Below are positions 45,097 to 54,753 of a stretch of 64,000 bases of DNA, in pieces. Each line of letters starts with the position of its first letter. Within the stretch, counting starts at the first letter, position 1. The notes under the pieces were generated by a model. That model was given only the letters and a program-made list of their open reading frames with translations, was not told the origin of the DNA and ran no database searches. The DNA comes from Marinoscillum sp049115815 (GTDB taxonomy: Bacteria; Bacteroidota; Bacteroidia; Cytophagales; Cyclobacteriaceae): NCBI GenBank assembly GCA_049115815.1, contig JAGDZO010000021.1:111751-175750 (forward strand), read 5' to 3'. A program made the translations under genes and the position numbers.

Positions 45097-46056
45097 TCAT
45101 TCGGCTTTTAAATTTTCTTTGGTACCCCAATTTCTAATTTCATCTTCTGTCCAGAGATCAGGGAAGAATAGAATCTGCTGGTGCCTCGGTGGTAAGTATT
45201 TCTGCCAGTTGGTTCCTCCTGTAGCTTTGATCACAGAAGGATCTTTCTGTAGGTACCTTACTGCTGATTTATAATGTGCTAATGGCCACTGTACATTGGC
45301 TTTATGATCAAGGTGCTTAAGTGCTGAGATGATTTCTTCGTCTCCTGAGAAGTTCTTTAGGTAAAGTTGTCTTAAGTTACTTTCTGCCGTTCTCTTGGCT
45401 CTAGAGGTAAAGGAGTGATTGTATTTTTTTTCGAATTGGCGAAGCGTCAGGGTCTTTTTGCCAGTGGCCAATTCGGTGGCACCTTTTTTCCAGTAAAGGT
45501 CATCATACAATTCGGCTATGCTTTTTGATTTACTTTCTTTAGAACGTGATTCCGCGGAAGTCAGCAAATGAAAATCTGTTGAACCGATTTCTATCAGTCT
45601 ATATTGACCAGATTGGAATCCAGAGGAAGGCAGAAGCGACATTCGAAAATTTAAGAATTGTTCCGGATCCATTCCATCTATCATGACGTCAAAGGAATCT
45701 ATCAGATGATCGAAATACCGATTGATTCTGGTAATTCTTTTCAAATAATCTTTTCTCGATGGTTGCTCGCCGCTCAAGGTGAGCTGCTCTTGTTCGTTGA
45801 GTATGAGTTTGAAATAGAGCTCTGTGATCTGATGATACAGAATGAAGATTTTCTCATCTGGGAAGCTGGTCTTGGGAGTTTGTAGACTTAGCAATGTGTC
45901 CAGTCTGATATAATCCCAATATGTAAGGTAATCCGAATGTAATAGCCCATCTAAGTACGCAGAGAGGTCTTGTCCGAGCGCATCATATTTGTTTTCGAGC
46001 TTTTCTAATTGATCCAAGATCTCCTCACTAAAATTTCTGTTTCCCATACGCTTCAT
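45097..46056 (-). CDS. Tryptophan 2,3-dioxygenase family protein
   Basis: 319 residues. TDO features: LTYWDYIRLDTLLSLQ, the haem-region YHQITELYFKLILNEQ, and FRMSLLPSSGFQSGQYRLIE, which carries the substrate-binding Arg. The first step of tryptophan breakdown to N-formylkynurenine is the known reaction; some Bacteroidota members are only distant relatives. No kynureninase or formamidase is in the window. It is divergent from glutaryl-CoA dehydrogenase. Confidence 0.85.
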   Translation of the reverse strand: MKRMGNRNFSEEILDQLEKLENKYDALGQDLSAYLDGLLHSDYLTYWDYIRLDTLLSLQTPKTSFPDEKIFILYHQITELYFKLILNEQEQLTLSGEQPSRKDYLKRITRINRYFDHLIDSFDVMIDGMDPEQFLNFRMSLLPSSGFQSGQYRLIEIGSTDFHLLTSAESRSKESKSKSIAELYDDLYWKKGATELATGKKTLTLRQFEKKYNHSFTSRAKRTAESNLRQLYLKNFSGDEEIISALKHLDHKANVQWPLAHYKSAVRYLQKDPSVIKATGGTNWQKYLPPRHQQILFFPDLWTEDEIRNWGTKENLKAE

Positions 46057-46109
46057 TTCGCTTTGATGTAAATTTGAATCTTTAATTCAAATAAACAAAA
46101 ACTACCCCT

Positions 46110-47333
46110 ATGTCATCTGATACGTTATCCCCAAATGGTCAGGCTAAAAAACGCAATGCCAGCGACGATTTCGAGTCACCAGATTTTTACCAAATTGATG
46201 ATTTGCTCACTGAAGAGCATAAGCTCATCAGATCTTCTGTGCGTGACTTTGTCAAGAAGGAAATTTCACCATTCATAGAAGATTGGGCTGAGCGCAATCA
46301 TTTTCCAGAGGAGATTGTCAGGAAGTTTGGCGAAATAGGAGCCTTTGGCCCCACAGTGCCAGAGGCATATGGAGGAGGAGGTTTGGACTATGTGTCTTAC
46401 GGCCTCATCATGCAAGAGATCGAACGTGGAGATTCGGGTATGCGCTCTACGGCTTCTGTCCAAGGCTCATTGGTCATGCATCCTATTAATGCATATGGAT
46501 CAGAAGAGCAGAAGATGAAGTATTTGCCAAAGCTAGCCTCCGGTGAAATGCTTGGTTGTTTTGGCTTAACGGAACCGAATCATGGGTCTAATCCAAGTGG
46601 GATGGAGACTCACTTAAAAGATATGGGTGACTATTATCTGCTCAATGGTGCTAAGATGTGGATTTCCAATTCTCCAAAAGCCGATATTGCCGTAGTATGG
46701 GCTAAAAATGAGGAAGGACGAATTAAGGGATTGATCGTGGAACGAGGTATGGAGGGTTTTTCAACACCCGAGACACACGGCAAATGGTCACTCAGGGCTT
46801 CGTGCACAGGTGAGTTAGTCTTCAGTGATGTGAAGGTGCCTAAGGAAAACTTGTTGCCAAACAAAGACGGGTTAGGCGCACCACTAGGTTGCCTAGACAA
46901 AGCCCGATACGGGATCGCATGGGGCGCAGTTGGCGCGGCTATGGATTGTTATGAATCCGCAAGAAAATATTCGCTAGAGCGTCATCAATTTGGTAAGCCG
47001 ATAGGCTCGTTTCAGCTAATACAAAAGAAATTGGCAGAAATGCTGACGGAGATTACCAAAGCACAACTCCTCAATTGGAAACTCGGCGTGATGATGGACG
47101 AGGGAAAAGCTACTTCATCACAGATTTCTATGGCGAAGCGAAATAGCGTGGCTATTGCACTTGATATCGCCAGAGAAGCTCGCCAGATTCATGGAGGTAT
47201 GGGCATCACAGGAGAATATCCGATGATGCGTCACATGATGAATCTCGAATCTGTCATTACCTATGAAGGAACTCATGATATTCATTTGCTCATCTTGGGA
47301 GCCGAGATTACGGGAATTCCAGCATTTGAATAA
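46110..47333 (+). CDS. gcdH: Glutaryl-CoA dehydrogenase-like acyl-CoA dehydrogenase
   Basis: 407 residues. The acyl-CoA dehydrogenase core carries GCFGLTEPNHGSNPSGMET, KMWISNSPKADIAVVW and RHQFGKPIGSFQLIQ. The active-site base E386 in TYEGTHDIHLLILG and the TG-PAF C-terminus match the glutaryl-CoA dehydrogenase branch. It oxidises and decarboxylates glutaryl-CoA to crotonyl-CoA in tryptophan and lysine breakdown, which fits the neighbouring TDO. The start was taken from the first ATG; about 20 residues precede the fold. Confidence 0.9.
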   Translation: MSSDTLSPNGQAKKRNASDDFESPDFYQIDDLLTEEHKLIRSSVRDFVKKEISPFIEDWAERNHFPEEIVRKFGEIGAFGPTVPEAYGGGGLDYVSYGLIMQEIERGDSGMRSTASVQGSLVMHPINAYGSEEQKMKYLPKLASGEMLGCFGLTEPNHGSNPSGMETHLKDMGDYYLLNGAKMWISNSPKADIAVVWAKNEEGRIKGLIVERGMEGFSTPETHGKWSLRASCTGELVFSDVKVPKENLLPNKDGLGAPLGCLDKARYGIAWGAVGAAMDCYESARKYSLERHQFGKPIGSFQLIQKKLAEMLTEITKAQLLNWKLGVMMDEGKATSSQISMAKRNSVAIALDIAREARQIHGGMGITGEYPMMRHMMNLESVITYEGTHDIHLLILGAEITGIPAFE

Positions 47334-47372
47334 TTCAAGATTCTCGCCATGGTGCCAAGAGTTTAAATCATT

Positions 47373-47439
47373 GACAAGTTGAGCTCGCGAAAACCTAAGT
47401 TGGTGTGTTAAGTTTTCACAATAGTGAGCTCAATTTGTC
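47373..47439. repeat. Long imperfect inverted repeat between convergent genes
   Basis: GACAAGTTGAGCTC...GAAAAC (47373-47394) and its near complement GTTTTC...GAGCTCAATTTGTC (47412-47439) can form a hairpin with a bulge. It lies between the 3' ends of gcdH and the ABC permease, so it could end transcription from both sides, although no U-run follows at once. A small mobile-element relic is the other option. Confidence 0.6.
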
Positions 47440-47514
47440 ACTGAATTCTGCTAGGAACGGCCATTTTTTTAAGAGTATCTAGTTTACTCGCATAACTTGT
47501 AGCCAAATACCTCA

Positions 47515-49956
47515 TCACTCATCCTTCAGAGCTTTGACTGGATTGCCCAGAGCTGCTTTGATGGCCTGAACGCTCACAGTTGCTAGACCGATAAAAAGAG
47601 CAAGTACAGTTGAAAATATAAATATCGACCAATTTAATTGAGTGGCATAAGCAAAGGATTCTATCCAGCTATCCATCCATAAATAGGCAAGGGGAACGGC
47701 TATCACCGCAGCTATCCCAATAAGTTTGATGAAGTCAATAGATAGCAAAGAAATGATGGAGAATAATGAAGCGCCAAGCACTTTTCTGACGCCTATTTCT
47801 TTCACACGTTGGTTGATCACAAATGACGAAAGTCCCAATAAACCTACGCACGCAATCACTATCGCCAAAAAGGTGAACAAGCTAAAAATCTTGCCTGTCG
47901 CTTCTTCAGCTTCGTAAAACTCGGCCAGGTTGGTATCCAAATAGTAAGATTGGAAAGGATCATTTTTAGAAAATGAATTCCAGGCAAATTCCACTTCTGC
48001 CAAGGCATTTTTAGCTTGATCTGCGTCTAGCTTGAGAACCATTTTATTTGGGAATCCATTTTGAGATTCCATATTGGTGAGTACAATGGGTTCCATAGAC
48101 ACATGTAAAGACTGAAAATGAAAATCCTCCACCACTCCAATGATATCGTAGGTGACATTGTCTCCTCCATCCACTACATTGATGAGTTTTTTACCTACAG
48201 GATCCACCAAGCCCAGTTTTTCCACAGCAGATCGATTGAGGATGGTAGTTAAACTATCATTGAAACTATCGGAGAAAAATCGCCCCTCGAGTACTTTGAT
48301 GTCCAGTGTCTTCGCGAGTTGGTTATCGAAACTGATATTTCTCGCTACCAAGCTTTCCTTCTCGCTAGTTACGGTCAATTTGACGATGTATCCGGGCAAT
48401 ATATCTCCTGGCATTGCAGATGTGAGCGAAACAGAGTTGACAGATGGGAGTTTTTCCAATTCGTTTTTAAAGGTTTCAAATCGTTCCCAGTTGATACCTT
48501 CCTGAGTATTATTGATGGCGAATACATTTTCAATAACCAGTATGTTTTCTTTTTCAAATCCTAGCGGCTTATTGAGGAGGAAGTCCATCTGGCTTTGCAC
48601 CAGCATACTCGCACTGATCAATGCGATGGAGATACTAAACTGAAGAACCACGAGTACATTGCGCAAGCCAACTCCTTGATTTGAAAACTTCAACCTTCCT
48701 TTGAGAACAGAAACAGGCTTGAACGATGAGATAAAGAAGGCGGGATATGCACCAGCTAACGCGCCGATAAAAATGATGATTAACCCTATTAACATTAGCA
48801 TACTGGGTTGACTAATCAATTCGAAATTCAGCGAACGATCAGTGATCTCCGAGAAGTACGGAAGGGAGATGTATGCCAACACGAATGCAAGCAAAGCACT
48901 GAAAAGGGTAACTATAATTGACTCAGTTAAGAACTGTCCGATTAATTGATTTTTTGAGGAGCCCAATACTTTTCTTATGCCTACTTCTTTTCCCCGCTCC
49001 GTAGATCTCGCTGTAGAGAGGTTCATGAAATTGATACATGCAATCACGAGGATAAAAACAGCTACAAGAGAAAATATATAGATGTAATTGATGTTACCGT
49101 TTGGCTTAAGTTCACCTTCCAAATGGGAATAAAGATGAATATCCTTGATAGGTTGGAGGAAATAATTATAGCCATTCCCTGCCTCTATATATTCATCATA
49201 GGAGAGCCCGTTTCTTGCTCGCATCTGTCCGTCAGCATATTGTCTAATCAGCTGCGGGATTCGTTCTTCCACAGTTTTTGGATTCACCCCGTCATTGATT
49301 TTGATATATGTCAAAGCCGAGAAACCTAACCAATTGGGCTGGTTGAAAAAGGGCAAGGAGTGCATTGGATAGATGTAATCAAAGGACAAGTGAGATGTCT
49401 CAGGATAGTCAAAAGTAACCGCTGTTACTACCTTAGAAGCCCCATTTGGAAACTCTACTATCTGTCCAATGGCTGGCTTTTCTCCGAATATTTTTTTGGC
49501 TGTGGATTCTGATATCACTAGGGCATCATTCTCTACCATTGCTGTTTGAGGGTCACCTTCCTTTAAGGGGATATTGAATACCTGGAAGAGTGTACTATCC
49601 GCAATGATAATCTTGCTTTCCAAGTAATTGTCCTCACCATATTTGACAGTCTGCGGACCAAAAACCTGAAAAAGTCTAGTCTGCTGAACTACATCAGGGA
49701 AATCTTCATTAATCTGTGGGCCAATGGAATGGGGGATAAATGTGTAGCTGACTTGTCGCTCTGGATATACCCTATCAAGTGCTACTCTATAGACCTGATC
49801 ACTCTGAAAATCATCATAGGATAAATCGTGGTTTACAAAAATGAGCATCATCAGACAGGTAGCCATCCCGAGAGACAGACCGACAATATTTACTATCGAG
49901 AAACCGATCTTTTTTTTGAGACTTCTAAGTGAGGTGAGAATGTAGTTTTTGAGCAT
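47515..49956 (-). CDS. ABC transporter permease, MacB/FtsX type
   Basis: 813 residues, complete. N-terminal helix after MLKNYILTSLRSLKKK, MacB periplasmic core (about 50-275), FtsX block of three helices (about 285-425) with KEVGIRKVLGSSK, second helix and core (430-675), second FtsX block (about 680-810) with KEIGVRKVLGASL. It has the same double architecture as the truncated gene at 1-1032. Such permeases form efflux or lipoprotein-processing complexes with an ATPase not seen here. No adjacent partner gene on this strand. Confidence 0.93.
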   Translation of the reverse strand: MLKNYILTSLRSLKKKIGFSIVNIVGLSLGMATCLMMLIFVNHDLSYDDFQSDQVYRVALDRVYPERQVSYTFIPHSIGPQINEDFPDVVQQTRLFQVFGPQTVKYGEDNYLESKIIIADSTLFQVFNIPLKEGDPQTAMVENDALVISESTAKKIFGEKPAIGQIVEFPNGASKVVTAVTFDYPETSHLSFDYIYPMHSLPFFNQPNWLGFSALTYIKINDGVNPKTVEERIPQLIRQYADGQMRARNGLSYDEYIEAGNGYNYFLQPIKDIHLYSHLEGELKPNGNINYIYIFSLVAVFILVIACINFMNLSTARSTERGKEVGIRKVLGSSKNQLIGQFLTESIIVTLFSALLAFVLAYISLPYFSEITDRSLNFELISQPSMLMLIGLIIIFIGALAGAYPAFFISSFKPVSVLKGRLKFSNQGVGLRNVLVVLQFSISIALISASMLVQSQMDFLLNKPLGFEKENILVIENVFAINNTQEGINWERFETFKNELEKLPSVNSVSLTSAMPGDILPGYIVKLTVTSEKESLVARNISFDNQLAKTLDIKVLEGRFFSDSFNDSLTTILNRSAVEKLGLVDPVGKKLINVVDGGDNVTYDIIGVVEDFHFQSLHVSMEPIVLTNMESQNGFPNKMVLKLDADQAKNALAEVEFAWNSFSKNDPFQSYYLDTNLAEFYEAEEATGKIFSLFTFLAIVIACVGLLGLSSFVINQRVKEIGVRKVLGASLFSIISLLSIDFIKLIGIAAVIAVPLAYLWMDSWIESFAYATQLNWSIFIFSTVLALFIGLATVSVQAIKAALGNPVKALKDE

Positions 49957-50106
49957 AGTTAGGGTGGTTAGATGGGTAGTATCTAGATTTTAAGAACGCA
50001 CAGCTTGACTCGGAGTTCTACCGCTGGTGTAAACTAGGATAAATCATTACGCTCCAGCATCAGATTAGCCCATTCCTGTAAATTATTTAGTCTTAATCAG
50101 ATAATT

Positions 50107-50120
50107 AGGCTAAATAGCCT
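50107..50120. repeat. 14-bp dyad upstream of the amidohydrolase operon
   Basis: AGGCTAAATAGCCT has 6-base arms and a 2-base centre, ending 24 bases before the ATG at 50145. Position in the leader suggests an operator or leader hairpin; nothing shows what binds it. Confidence 0.4.
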
Positions 50121-50144
50121 CCCTTATCAACAACCATATCTACA

Positions 50145-53100
50145 ATGAAAAACTTCTTATGCTTGTGCATAGCTATGATTGTTCATTTCTCTTACGCCCA
50201 GGAAACATTTCCGAAGAATGGCGCAAGTGATGAACGGCTTGGGTTATATGCGCTAACTAACGCCACTATCTATGTGGATTATCAAACTAAAATAGAAAAT
50301 GCCACACTAGTCGTGAAGGACGGAAAGGTCGTTACCGCTGGTGCAGGAGTTTCTGTTCCAAAGGGGGCGATAACGATCGACCTTGAAGGCAAATTCATCT
50401 ATCCTGGAATCGTCGAGCCATATTCGGATTATGGCGTAGAGAAGTCTACCTCCTCGAGAGGAAACGGTAAACCCCAATATGATAGCAAATTAGAGGGGCC
50501 TTATGGATGGAACGATGCTATAAAATCTACCTTTAATGCTGTCGAGAAATTTGCTCCTAATAAGAACGATGCTTCTTCACTCAGGAAAGCAGGTATCACA
50601 GCCGTCAATACTTTTAGAGCCGATGGCATAATTCGAGGTACTTCTGTTTTTACCAACTTAGCTGATCTGACTTCACAAGAGTCAATCATGGATGCCGATG
50701 CGGCATTTCATTATTCTTTCAGCAAAGGAACTTCTCAGCAGCAATACCCTTCATCGATTATGGGGACTGTAGCACTTTTAAGACAGACTTATTATGATGC
50801 AAAGTGGTATGCTGAGCAAGGCAAAGAAGTTCAGACCAATTTGACATTGAACGCATTCAACCAAAATCAGAAGCTGCCACAGGTATTTGAGGCGAATGGA
50901 GGCATGCTCAGAGTATTGCTAGCTGATAAAATTGCTGATGAATTTGGGGTGAATTATATCATCAAAGGTTCTGGAGATGAATATAAGCGAGCAGGGGAGA
51001 TTCGAAAAACTGGTGCTTCATTGATCATTCCTGTGGTGTATCCTGATGCTTATGATGTAGAAGACCCGATTGATGCCATGACCGTGTCCTTGGATGACAT
51101 GAAGCATTGGGAACTGGCACCAGCCAACGCATCTATACTTGCTAAGGAAGGTGTAGAATTTGCCTTTACTTCCTCGGGATTGAAATCAACGGATACCTAT
51201 TGGAGCAATATCAGAAAGGCTGTAGATGCTGGACTTGATGCGCAATTTGCATTGAAAGCTCTTACATATACCCCAGCAAAATACTATAATATGCAATCCA
51301 AGGTTGGAGCGTTAAAGAAGGGGATGTTGGCCAATTTCTTTGTTGCTTCAGGTGATGTATTTGATGATGAGACTACAATTCATCAGACTTGGGTACAAGG
51401 TCAGAAGTATGAGTACAAAGACTTAAATCCTGAAAATTATGCTGGAAAATATGATTTTGTAGTAGCCGATCAGACTTACGCCATGGAGATTTCTGGAGAA
51501 GCCGGAGCAAATACTGCCAAGCTGATCATCGATGATTCCACAGACGTAAAAGTGAAGATGGTGGTCAAGGCCAAAAGAGTTACCCTGACTTATCAATTAG
51601 AAGATGATGACACTGATAATCGACTTACAGGATGGTTTGTAGATGAAGGATTTGCCGGCACAGGAGTCATATCTGATGGAGATAATATTCAGTGGACAGC
51701 TAAACGTACTGGTGATCTAGACGAAGATGAAACCAAAGATGAAGAGAAAGAAGAATCTTCGGAGGAGGATTCTGACGAAGAAATGGGCAAAGTAGTTTAT
51801 CCATTCTTGGCCTATGGGTGGTCCGAGAAGCCTTCGCAAGAAACCATTCTTTTCAAAAACGCCACTGTTTGGACCTTGGAAGGTGAGGGTAGAATCGAGA
51901 ATGCGGATGTGCTGATTAAGGATGGAAAAATCTCGGCGGTCGGTCAGGGCTTGAGTGCTGATGGTGCTAAAGTGATAGATGCAGAAGGTAAGCACGTCAC
52001 TCCTGGGATCATCGATGAGCATTCTCATATAGCACTTTCATCCGTGAATGAAGGAAGTCATTCGATCACAGCTGAGGTGAGGATGTATGACGCCATAGAT
52101 TCTGAGGACATAGATATTTATCGTCAGTTGGCTGGAGGGGTCACTGCAGCGCAGTTGCTTCATGGATCTGCCAACCCCGTTGGAGGTCAATCTGCACTTG
52201 TGAAATTTAGATGGGGTTCGAGCCCGGAGGAAATGAAGATCAAGGGTGCAGACGGCTATATCAAATTCGCTTTAGGCGAGAATGTGAAGCAGTCAAATTG
52301 GGGAGACGATTACACTTCTAGATTTCCTCAAACCAGAATGGGAGTAGAGCAGGTTTATGTGGAAGGATTTACTAGAGCCAAAGAATATGGTGAAGCTAAG
52401 GCTAAATATGCAGGCTTAAGTAAAAAGGCCAAGGCTGGAGCCACTGCTCCTCGAACAGATTTGCAGTTGGAGACGTTGCTCGAAATCATTAACAAAGAGC
52501 GCTTTATTACCTGTCACTCTTATGTGCAATCAGAGATCAATATGCTGATGAAAGTGGCAGAAGATTTTGGCTTTAGGATCAATACCTTCACGCATATTCT
52601 TGAGGGATATAAAGTAGCTGATAAAATGGCTGCCCATGGAGTAGGGGGATCTACATTCTCTGATTGGTGGGCTTACAAATTTGAAGTGAGTGATGCCATA
52701 CCTTACAATGCATCTCTCATGACCATGGCGGGAGTCATATCAGCTATCAATTCTGATGATGCCGAGATGGCTAGAAGACTCAATCAAGAAGCTGCCAAAT
52801 CGATCAAGTATGGTGGAATGAGTGAAGTGGAAGCGCTTAAGCTCGTAACTATCAATCCTGCCATTTTACTTCATCTTGATGACAGAATGGGAAGCCTTAA
52901 AGTAGGCAAAGACGCAGATGTGGTTCTTTGGAATAACCACCCACTTTCTATTTATGCTAAGCCTGAAATGACTTTGGTCGATGGTATAGTCTACTATAGC
53001 ACAGAGCGCGATGAAGAGTTGAGAGCAGAGATAACTGCTGAACGAAATAGATTGATACAGAAAATGAGAGACGCCAAAAGTGGAGGCGCTAAGACTCAGA

Positions 53101-53186
53101 AACCGAGGAAGAAGGAAAAACACAGATTTGATTGTGAAGATTTGATGGAAGAAGTATTCACACTTAACCAAGAGCAAAATGATTAA
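50145..53186 (+). CDS. Fused double amidohydrolase, exported
   Basis: 1013 residues, about twice the normal length. Signal peptide to about 18. Module 1 (about 30-420) has the fold but EPYSD where the metal HxH should be, so it is probably inactive. A beta-rich piece (about 430-510) and a Glu/Asp-rich linker (about 525-550) lead to module 2 (about 565-960). That module keeps H626 and H628 (IIDEHSHI), a His in TCHSYVQ and another in FTHILEGYK, and D in INSDDAE. It ends in a basic KPRKKEKHRF tail. Substrate unknown. It overlaps the next gene by 8 bases. Confidence 0.9.
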   Translation: MKNFLCLCIAMIVHFSYAQETFPKNGASDERLGLYALTNATIYVDYQTKIENATLVVKDGKVVTAGAGVSVPKGAITIDLEGKFIYPGIVEPYSDYGVEKSTSSRGNGKPQYDSKLEGPYGWNDAIKSTFNAVEKFAPNKNDASSLRKAGITAVNTFRADGIIRGTSVFTNLADLTSQESIMDADAAFHYSFSKGTSQQQYPSSIMGTVALLRQTYYDAKWYAEQGKEVQTNLTLNAFNQNQKLPQVFEANGGMLRVLLADKIADEFGVNYIIKGSGDEYKRAGEIRKTGASLIIPVVYPDAYDVEDPIDAMTVSLDDMKHWELAPANASILAKEGVEFAFTSSGLKSTDTYWSNIRKAVDAGLDAQFALKALTYTPAKYYNMQSKVGALKKGMLANFFVASGDVFDDETTIHQTWVQGQKYEYKDLNPENYAGKYDFVVADQTYAMEISGEAGANTAKLIIDDSTDVKVKMVVKAKRVTLTYQLEDDDTDNRLTGWFVDEGFAGTGVISDGDNIQWTAKRTGDLDEDETKDEEKEESSEEDSDEEMGKVVYPFLAYGWSEKPSQETILFKNATVWTLEGEGRIENADVLIKDGKISAVGQGLSADGAKVIDAEGKHVTPGIIDEHSHIALSSVNEGSHSITAEVRMYDAIDSEDIDIYRQLAGGVTAAQLLHGSANPVGGQSALVKFRWGSSPEEMKIKGADGYIKFALGENVKQSNWGDDYTSRFPQTRMGVEQVYVEGFTRAKEYGEAKAKYAGLSKKAKAGATAPRTDLQLETLLEIINKERFITCHSYVQSEINMLMKVAEDFGFRINTFTHILEGYKVADKMAAHGVGGSTFSDWWAYKFEVSDAIPYNASLMTMAGVISAINSDDAEMARRLNQEAAKSIKYGGMSEVEALKLVTINPAILLHLDDRMGSLKVGKDADVVLWNNHPLSIYAKPEMTLVDGIVYYSTERDEELRAEITAERNRLIQKMRDAKSGGAKTQKPRKKEKHRFDCEDLMEEVFTLNQEQND

Positions 53187-54486
53187 GCAAGGATTATTAT
53201 TCACTCTCGCGTTGGTGATTTTCACGAGCGTATTTGCGCAAGTACCTGCGCCGGGTAAGGCACAGTCAGAACCAATCGCCATCATGAATGCCACTGCGCA
53301 TTTGGGTAATGGTGAGGTTATTGAAAATTCGATTGTCACATTTGAGAATGGGAAGATCACACAGGTAGCGGACGCCACCGCATCTAAGGTTGATTTGACA
53401 GGATACAAGCAAATCGATGCTAAAGGAAAACATGTTTATCCCGGATTAATCTTAGCACTCTCTAAGTTGGGTCTTGTGGAAATCAATGCCGTGAGAGCGA
53501 CTAGAGATTATGCGGAAACTGGCAACATTAAGCCGCATGTGAGGACAGCCATCGCCTACAACACTGATTCGGAGGTAATACCTACCATGAAGTTTAATGG
53601 GATTCAGATTGTGCAAGTGGCACCTGTAGGAGGTTTGATAGAAGGTACAAGTAGCGTCATGCAGTTGGATGCTTGGAACTGGGAAGACGCTTTATACAGA
53701 GAAGACGATGGAATTCATATCAACTGGCCATCCATTAGCTATGGACCAAGATGGTGGCTAGGTGAGACGGCCAGGCGGGCAAATAAGGATTATGAAAAGC
53801 AGACGGAAGAATTGGTCGACTTGATAGCTGATACTAAATCCTATATGGAGTCCATGCCAGCTAGCAAGAATCTGATCTTAGAAGCTATGATACCAGTATT
53901 AAAAGGTGAAAAATCAGCTTATATGTATGCCAATGGAGCCCAAGAAATTATAGATGGAGTCCAGACTCTTCGAGAGGCAGGCATCAAAAAAGTGGTCGTT
54001 GTAGGTGCGAAGGATGTCTGGGCCGCTAAGGATCTTTTGAAGGAATTTGACATTCCTGTATTGCTAGATAATATTCATAGGAGACCGTACCGTACGGATG
54101 AAGATGTAGATTGGCCTTATAGACTTGCCGGAGAACTGGACAAGGCAGGCATCCTGGTGGGGCTGACTTCTAGCTCTGGAGATGTATCTAGTTCTCGTAA
54201 CTTACCGTTTTATGCCGGTACAGTGGCAGCTTATGGTGTTGATCCTGAGGTTGCATTGAAAATGATCACTTCGAATACTGCCAAGATTTTGGAAATTGAT
54301 ACTAAAACCGGTACATTGGAAGAAGGTAAGGATGCTAATATTGTGATCTCTACCGGAGACCTACTGGACATGCGCACTAATAATGTGGAGTATTCATTTA
54401 TCCAAGGCAGAGAAGTGAACCTGGAAGCGCATCAGCAACGTCTCTACCAGAAGTTCAAGGAGAAGTATGAAGATCAGATGAAATAG
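53179..54486 (+). CDS. Amidohydrolase-like protein lacking the metal HxH motif
   Basis: 435 residues. Signal peptide (to about 20), then the amidohydrolase beta-sandwich strand IDAKGKHVYPGLI followed by LALSKLG where active enzymes have HxH. The C-terminal sandwich TGTLEEGKDANIVI is normal. It is a likely non-catalytic partner of the 1013-residue protein, whose reading frame overlaps its start by 8 bases. A hairpin terminator at 54515 ends the operon. Confidence 0.88.
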   Translation: MIKQGLLFTLALVIFTSVFAQVPAPGKAQSEPIAIMNATAHLGNGEVIENSIVTFENGKITQVADATASKVDLTGYKQIDAKGKHVYPGLILALSKLGLVEINAVRATRDYAETGNIKPHVRTAIAYNTDSEVIPTMKFNGIQIVQVAPVGGLIEGTSSVMQLDAWNWEDALYREDDGIHINWPSISYGPRWWLGETARRANKDYEKQTEELVDLIADTKSYMESMPASKNLILEAMIPVLKGEKSAYMYANGAQEIIDGVQTLREAGIKKVVVVGAKDVWAAKDLLKEFDIPVLLDNIHRRPYRTDEDVDWPYRLAGELDKAGILVGLTSSSGDVSSSRNLPFYAGTVAAYGVDPEVALKMITSNTAKILEIDTKTGTLEEGKDANIVISTGDLLDMRTNNVEYSFIQGREVNLEAHQQRLYQKFKEKYEDQMK

Positions 54487-54514
54487 AAGATATTTAGTTG
54501 GATTTATAGTGATT

Positions 54515-54540
54515 AAAAGGCCTTCGTTAGAAGGTCTTTT
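54515..54540 (+). terminator. Rho-independent terminator of the amidohydrolase operon
   Basis: AAAAGGCCTTC, a GTTA loop, GAAGGTCTTTT: 11 paired bases with one G-U pair and flanking A and T runs, 28 bases after the stop at 54486. The A/T flanks suggest it can work in both directions. Confidence 0.9.
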
Positions 54541-54753
54541 CTATTTTGGGATAGGTATTTTTTGACAGCTATATCTTAGTTTTTTTATGATTAGGATTAA
54601 ACTTTTAGCATTAAGTTTACAAGCAATCCTGCAAAGGCAATAGAGGAATCCTCATCGTTGAACTACGTATCTATTATTCACTATTATATCACAAAAGTGC
54701 GTTTGAGCACACGATTTTTGTTATACTAATGATAAAAGGCATTTTTTACTTCG

